64,000 nt of DNA from positions 62,001 through 126,000 of the forward strand of contig JAIXMN010000028.1 in the NCBI GenBank assembly GCA_025716815.1. The letters run 5' to 3'. Position 1 is the stretch's first letter. Each line of letters opens with the position of its first letter. Positions 58,671-64,000 of the stretch are shown piece after piece. Position numbers and translations under genes: made by a program. The notes under the pieces were generated by a model. That model made no database searches, was not told where the DNA came from, and saw only the letters and a list, made by a program, of their open reading frames with translations. This DNA is from Dichotomocladium elegans. Taxonomy: Eukaryota; Mucoromycota; Mucoromycetes; Mucorales; Lichtheimiaceae.

Positions 58671-60928
58671 TCAAACTGATAATCTTCTGTTTTTACAATG
58701 TCGGCTTGTGCATGCTGCATTTTCGTTATTATCGATGTCGTCATCGCTGCCCTCCTCATCTCTGCGTCTTTTGCGAGTTACCAAATCCGACGACAATTTA
58801 GCGGTGGCAGCTTCTTGCCTCGCTTTTTCAGATTCTCTTTGGAGGATTTTAAAGAGCTCCTCAAGCTCATCGATTCGTTTGATTAGCAGATACTTGGTGT
58901 TGATATTGTTTGACCCAAGCCTCGCTTCATCCATTTGGGACATGATCTATTAAAGACAAACGGACTTAAAGGGCGGTTTGGGTCCCACGTTGTGCCATAT
59001 CCATGCTGCTTACTACTAATTGGCGGTCCAACAGATCGTGATGCATCTGTAACATTCTTCTGTCATGCATAATGTGGTGAACATTGATCCGTGCTAGAGA
59101 ACGTAGCCAGTTTCACATCACTATTGCCGATATTCTGAAACTAGGACGATGATGAATTTGACACATTGATGTTCAGGGACCGATATTTTCATATCCACTT
59201 GCGTGACAGGACCATCGCACCTATCAAAGCTATTTCCTCTATCTAGGATCCATCACTGGTCTTGAAGAGGACAATGAAAAGAGAATGCTCTCATCCTATA
59301 CGTCCTAACAGGATTAAGCACTTGCAGTGCCGTCCTACTAGAATTATTATAGAGATATATTTTAATTTCAGGAAAAAATATCAACTTCAAAGATACTTTT
59401 CTAGTTGTCTTTTTTCACTATTTTCTCTTATCTACCCATCACGCATAAGAGCCTCCATCTCTATTTCTGTGGTATATTTTGCTTCCTTCAGCATAGCTAC
59501 TTTGTTTCTGAGATCATCAACCTGAATAGCACGATGAATATGCAGTAGACAATAGTCAAATCACACCGCATACGAAATACGTACCGTCTTCGCTAAATTA
59601 CATTCGTTCGTTTTCCTTGGTCCAGAGTTCGAATTCAAGTAGCTTGACCCATGCTTCAGCTTGACGGCAGCTGTCACAGTAGTGCAAATATTCACGTCCA
59701 ATTTGCATTGGAGTTATAAAGCTGCTTACGTCCGCTCTTCCGAGTGCGATTTCCCTAGAAGAATAGTATAAATAAATGGACTTCCCTTATAAACAAAAAC
59801 ATGTACCACTTGAGTACCTTTAGTGTCAATTGTTCATTTTCTCGCTTGAGTCGGGCATTTTCGTCGCGTATTTCCATAATTTCGAGGAGATCATCCTCAA
59901 TTTGGTCGTATTCATCGTCAAGCAACGCGGGAGTACGGTATCTTTGTTGATATTCAAATAGAGTTGATTTAAGCTTTTGTCTATCCTTTTCGAGCTGATG
60001 TATGACCTCGGTTTGTTTTATGACATTGTCAATTTCAGGCTTCTCCTCTTGATATACGCACGCTGGCACAGCTCATCGAAATACTTGACGAATCTTTGGT
60101 CAAACTCTGTCTCAGCAGTCATTTATTCTCCTCTTCCCTTGCTAGTAGTTCTTTGTCTCGCACTTCATCAACCGAGATACTATCTTTGACGCTGGTATTC
60201 TTACCAATCCTTGCCGATACTCAACTTCATTCTCGGGCTCTTGTTGCTTCAGTGGCTGTTGATGTTTTTGCTAACGGAAATTCCATCTTCCAATCTGCGT
60301 GAATGGTTCCTGGCTTTGGATAACTCGGCGAATAGCGTAAGCTGTTCTTGTTCGAGTTGTCTATTGTATGTCACAGTTGATTCTATGGTTCAATGAAGAA
60401 ATGACTGCCATTAGTACGCAGAGAATGAGATCTTGTTTCTCTACTCACGGTGGTAGAAGCATGCTCTCCTTTATCCCGCTCAATTTTGAGTTCGCATCGA
60501 ATTTTTGGTGATGTTGAACGCGGCTCTTCTGGGCAATTTGATCATATGTTTAGGGACATTATTCAGCCGTTGCTCTGCGTTTAGGTAATCAAATTTACGT
60601 GCGACCTACTGTCTTCTCGTCGATCAAAGCCTGAATATGGACGGTGTGTTCTTTCTTCAGACTTCGATTTTGTTTGAAAGTTGTTGCTTCTCTAAAGCAG
60701 AAGCTTTGAGTTGTTTTGAAGCGCCTAAATAATCTCGGTCGGTGCTTTTTTGTATACAGTATAGTAAGGTTATTAGAAAGCGAAAACGGAGCAAGAGCGG
60801 ACGTGCAGGTATGACATCGCACCAGTCTTAATGATTTCATTAGTGGAATTATCAATTGGGCTAAAAGGATTGGGCCCTGAGTCAAGCTCTCGGGTGATGC
60901 ATCGGCGTAAAGTTTGAATGCCTTCCAT
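58671..60928 (-). pseudogene. Truncated MAD1-like copy D, broken
   Basis: It starts MEGIQTLRRCITREL and follows the MAD1 exon order on the minus strand. Exon 2 contains in-frame TAG and TGA codons and base shifts (around 60730-60650). An insertion of about 370 bases splits the exon equivalent to MAD1 exon 8. The final exon ends KRRRDEEGSDDDID, then RRLSV and stop. The stretch that carries the Mad2-binding motif is deleted: LSSD is followed directly by LVTRKRRR. The C-terminal domain is absent. The copy is non-functional as Mad1. Confidence 0.82.
59073..59442. mobile_element. Unclassified 370-bp insertion in copy D with 6-bp direct repeat
   Basis: On the plus strand the insert begins TGTGGTGAAC and ends ACCCATCAC. 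It is flanked by GCATAA on both sides (59067-59072 and 59443-59448), as expected for a target-site duplication. Its ends are only weakly inverted (GTGGTG against GTGATG). It has no similarity to the LTR in copy A that I can see and no coding frame. It could be a small non-autonomous DNA element. Confidence 0.55.
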
Positions 60929-61093
60929 TGTTTCGCATATCAAAAGTGAGGAGCATACAGTGTCCGGTTTCGCGGCTCTCTCTCTGTTCCCCTCCGCTGA
61001 ATCCCAAAGTTTCGACTGCCGGGTATGGAAGGTGGAGTATCAGACAAAATTTTTTTTTTCTTTTTCTACAATTCTCTTTTGATCACCTCACAA

Positions 61094-62114
61094 ATGTCGA
61101 CCCTTGATGCTTTTAAGGCACCGTCACTCGTATCCAAAAAGACGAGAAAGGAGAAGATTCAAGTAGACGATGAAGACAGCGTGATTGTCGATGCCTCTGC
61201 CCTTCCCACTCGCAAAGAGGCTATCGACGCTGACAATGACGAGGACATGGACATGGCGGAGTCGCCCTCTGTGGCCAAGCCAGACTTTGCACCTGCTCAA
61301 GGTGGAGCTGCTAACGTAAGAAAACGAATCCTTCTCTTCTTAATTGAAAAAACCGAGATCGATCTTTTTCCGGTGTTGATTATGAATCTTTTAGGGAGTT
61401 GTCAAGGGCACTCGTAAAATACCCATCCCTGCCCACCGTATGGCACCTTTGAAGCGACATTGGATGGAGATCTATGGACCGATTGTTGAGCACATGAAGT
61501 TACAGATCCGTATGAACCTTAAAAGACGAACTGTCGAGTTACGGGTATGTAGTTTTTTTTTGTGTTTCCGTGGAAGAAGCAGGCTACGGCGGGATTATGA
61601 GTATAAGATATGATATGAACACTTCCCATTTTGGAATACATTATAGACATCAAATGCTACTGATGATCCGAGCGCATTACAAAAGGGTGCGGATTTCGTT
61701 CGAGCATTTGCGTTGGGTTTTGAAGTGCAAGATGCGATGGCGCTGTTGCGTTTAGACGACATTTTCCTTGATAGCTTTGAGATCAAGGACGTCAAAACTC
61801 TCCACGGTGACCATTTGGCCCGTGCTATTGGCCGTATTGCTGGCCGTGACGGCAAGACCCGATTTACCATCGAAAATGCCAGCAAAACCCGAATTGTTCT
61901 CGCTGACACGTAAGATTCTTGAAGCATATGAGCACAGTGGGTTTCAAGACAGTTTGTGATTGACATAACGTATAGTAAAATCCATATTCTCGGTTCTTTC
62001 CAAAACATCAAGGTCGCACGCGATGCCATTGTCAGTCTTATTCTCGGTAGTCCTCCTGGCAAGGTGTATGCTTCCCTCCGAACTGTGTCTGCACGCATGA
62101 AGGAACGTTTCTGA
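61094..62114 (+). CDS. PNO1: Pre-rRNA processing protein Pno1/Dim2
   Basis: Four exons (61094-61315, 61395-61544, 61647-61909, 61976-62114) with introns of 79, 102 and 66 nt encode 257 residues. Pno1 is a KH-domain factor of the 40S pre-ribosome that binds near the 3' end of 18S rRNA and helps place Nob1. An acidic N-terminal part (about 1-75) is followed by [40 protein letters not shown] and [25 protein letters not shown]. The KH segment includes [33 protein letters not shown] and [11 protein letters not shown]. An in-frame ATG at 61025 would add 23 residues rich in Phe; the ATG at 61094 is preferred as closer to family starts. Confidence 0.96.
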
Positions 62115-62670
62115 ATACGAGAACGAGAGCGAGAGAGACTGTATGTGTGTGAGCGTGTAAATATCGCCACCTACCAAGATCCAACACCCTATCTCAATAA
62201 CGACAACAACAGCTACAGCAAGCAAAATTACCCACTGGTCATTCGTCTTCCTGTCCCGCCTTATTTTTCTTTGTCTCTGATTTTTTTTTCTGTTTCTTTT
62301 CTTTGTAAAGCAATAATATTAAACTGTATAGCATATAAACATCAGCAACAACAGCCAAATGGATGGAAGCATTGTGTGGGTATGAATCGCATCGCGAAAT
62401 GTCAGGAAAGAGGACATCCGGTTTGTCCCTTTTTAGCAGACAACGAAAAAGCATCGTAGAAGCGGGAGGGGGAATCATTTCCATTTTTAAATGATAAAAC
62501 GCACTACAAGTGCGTACTGTGTATTTCATGGATAGGTAAGCATTTCTTTACAAGATGCTATAATCTCGATATGCAAAGATGGGTAGGAGGCAGTGACGGA
62601 AATGACAAGACGGAGGATAGGAAATGATGGCGGATAGGGATAGGGGAGGTACGATACGTAGAATCTAGGC
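62115..62670. other. Convergent 3' region between PNO1 and GCV1
   Basis: AT-rich 3'UTR-like sequence at 62280-62350 (T runs, AATATT) fits the PNO1 3' end. No gene was found. Confidence 0.5.
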
Positions 62671-64000
62671 TTATTTGTGGTACTTTGCCTCAACGAAGGG
62701 CATCTTGGTAATGACAGCATCCTGGACTTTGTTGCGCACCTTGACGCTCAACTCTGTGCCGCGCTTGTGGAGGCCGTCCTTGACGTAACCCATCGCAATG
62801 TTCTTCTTCAGGCAAGGCGAGGGGCAGCCGGAGGTAACCTTACCAACGACGTTGCCGTCCTTATCCAAAATTTCGGCACCCTCACGAGCAGGCGCGCCCT
62901 GCACAGTCAAGCCGACACGTCGGCGTTTGATCAGACTCTTGTCCTTGATCTGGGCCAAAATATGCTCCGAGCCGAGGAATCCACCGGTCTCACGACGCGA
63001 TTTGGCTATGGTGCAAATGACACATGTTATTCATTTTTTGGCGGCCTCCCTTCGAACGCCCTTCCCCCCCTCCCTCTGACCAGCCAGTAAAAGATCACTT
63101 ACGAATTGTCCACGTCAAGCCGGCCTCAATGGGGGTCGTAGTATCGTCAATATCGTTGCCGTAGAGGCAGAGACCAGCCTCAAGACGGAGACTGTCGCGG
63201 GCACCCAAACCTGCAAGTTCAACGTCGGGATGGGCCAGGAGCTTCTCCGTGATCGACAGGATGGCCTCAGTGGGGATCGAAAGCTCAAAGCCGTCTTCGC
63301 CGGTGTAGCCGGAGCGGGCAACGTGGCAAGGCACGCTATCCAAGTCCATGAGACGACCGTGCATGAATCCAAAATCATCCAGGCTTTTCCCGACCAATTT
63401 CTCCAGAGCGTCGGCGGCCCTGGGGCCCTGGATGGCAATCAGCGAGTGGTCCTCAATCACCTGCAGGTCGACGTCGCCACCCTTGTTTTGGAAGTCCGAG
63501 AGATGCTTGCGGATGTGTGCAAGATCTTTGTCGGCACATGCAGCATTAGAGACCACATAGAGCTGTTCCTCTTGCTGCATGATAATCGTGTCATCGATGA
63601 TGCCGCCCTGCTCATTTGTGAACAGCGAGAGAGTACCCTGACCGACAGGGAGTTGGTGCAGATCAGCTACAACAAGGGTCTCGAAAAACTTCTTGCGGTC
63701 CTTGCCAACAACACTAATCACACATATACCGCCACCCCCCCATATAACTTGTCAATGTGCAGCCCTTTGTCCATCCGCATTCCTCGTACTTACCGTGTCT
63801 GCAGCATATGCGAAACGTCAAAGATCGAAGCTTTTTCGCGCGTGTGCAGGTGCGACGCAAGCATACCCATGTTCTTGTATTGGACAGGCATAGCATAGCC
63901 CGCAAACGGAACCATCTTGCCGCCCTGCTGAACGTGGAAATCGTACAATGCGGTCTTCTTGAGCTATTTCCAACGCGTTCCGGTTTAGCAACTGCTGTCC
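62671..64000 (-). CDS. GCV1: Aminomethyltransferase (glycine cleavage T protein), 5' end outside the window
   Basis: Three exons lie in the window (63963-63794, 63713-63103, 63005-62671). An intron begins at 63964 and runs past the right edge, so the first exon or exons with the mitochondrial presequence are missing. The T protein moves the methylene group from the H-protein lipoyl arm to tetrahydrofolate in the mitochondrial glycine cleavage system. Seen in order are [77 protein letters not shown] and [22 protein letters not shown]. The C-terminal barrel is [29 protein letters not shown] and [16 protein letters not shown]. Introns of 80 and 97 nt join in frame. Confidence 0.96.

Noticed and set aside
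61025..61093. Upstream in-frame ATG of PNO1 as the true start
   Set aside because: It adds a Phe-rich stretch not expected in Pno1; the second ATG gives a normal acidic N-terminus, though the first cannot be fully excluded.
1..64000. tRNA genes, rRNA genes or CRISPR arrays
   Set aside because: No tRNA-like B-box plus matching arms, no rRNA core sequence and no regularly spaced repeat-spacer pattern was noticed; a tRNAscan run would be decisive for tRNAs.

Overview
The window is eukaryotic and looks like a filamentous fungus, most probably Mucoromycota. The genes are compact and cut by many short GT-AG introns, mostly 52-100 nt. The gene set is fungal: a GPI-type chitin deacetylase, a Gti1/Pac2 (WOPR) regulator, a Yap1/Pap1-type bZIP factor, URC4, NAD-type MTD1 and Sgf73. 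Assignment to Mucoromycota is inference from gene style; no species is claimed. Reading frames were rebuilt by hand across splice sites, and for each multi-exon gene I checked that the summed exon length is a multiple of three.

Layout. 1-10.6 kb: a secreted Ser/Thr-rich GPI-type protein (+), chitin deacetylase (-), ribosomal protein eS7 (-), then an AT-richer stretch with a small C2-domain gene (-) and several weak multi-exon candidates. 10.6-27.6 kb: a low-gene-density region organised around the spindle-checkpoint gene MAD1. One intact MAD1 (17.3-19.8 kb, -) is flanked by two truncated, broken copies (11.7-14.0 kb + and 23.8-25.8 kb +); a third broken copy lies at 58.7-60.9 kb (-). The copies keep the MAD1 intron pattern and carry shared flanking blocks, so they are DNA-level duplicates. 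One is split by a solo LTR with a 5-bp target duplication.

27.8-36 kb: SAGA subunit SGF73 (-), a calponin/transgelin protein (-), a STRAP-like WD40 protein (+) and a WOPR transcription factor (-). 36-42 kb: about 6 kb with no supportable gene, upstream of the WOPR gene. 42-43.4 kb: two tandem small paralogous genes (-). 44.8-53.3 kb: a dense housekeeping run of MTD1 (+), gamma-tubulin (+), COA8 (+), an isochorismatase-like hydrolase (-), a small unknown gene (-) and URC4 (+). 54.1-56.1 kb: an AP-1-like bZIP factor (-). 61-64 kb: PNO1 (+) and the 3' part of GCV1 (-), which runs off the right end.

The genes are independent eukaryotic units and do not form a pathway; MTD1 and GCV1 both serve one-carbon metabolism but are 16 kb apart. 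The most unusual part is the MAD1 family. All three broken copies end at the same place, just after the region equivalent to the Mad2-binding motif. They have lost the C-terminal domain and degraded or lost the Mad2-binding motif, and they share downstream sequence absent from the intact gene.
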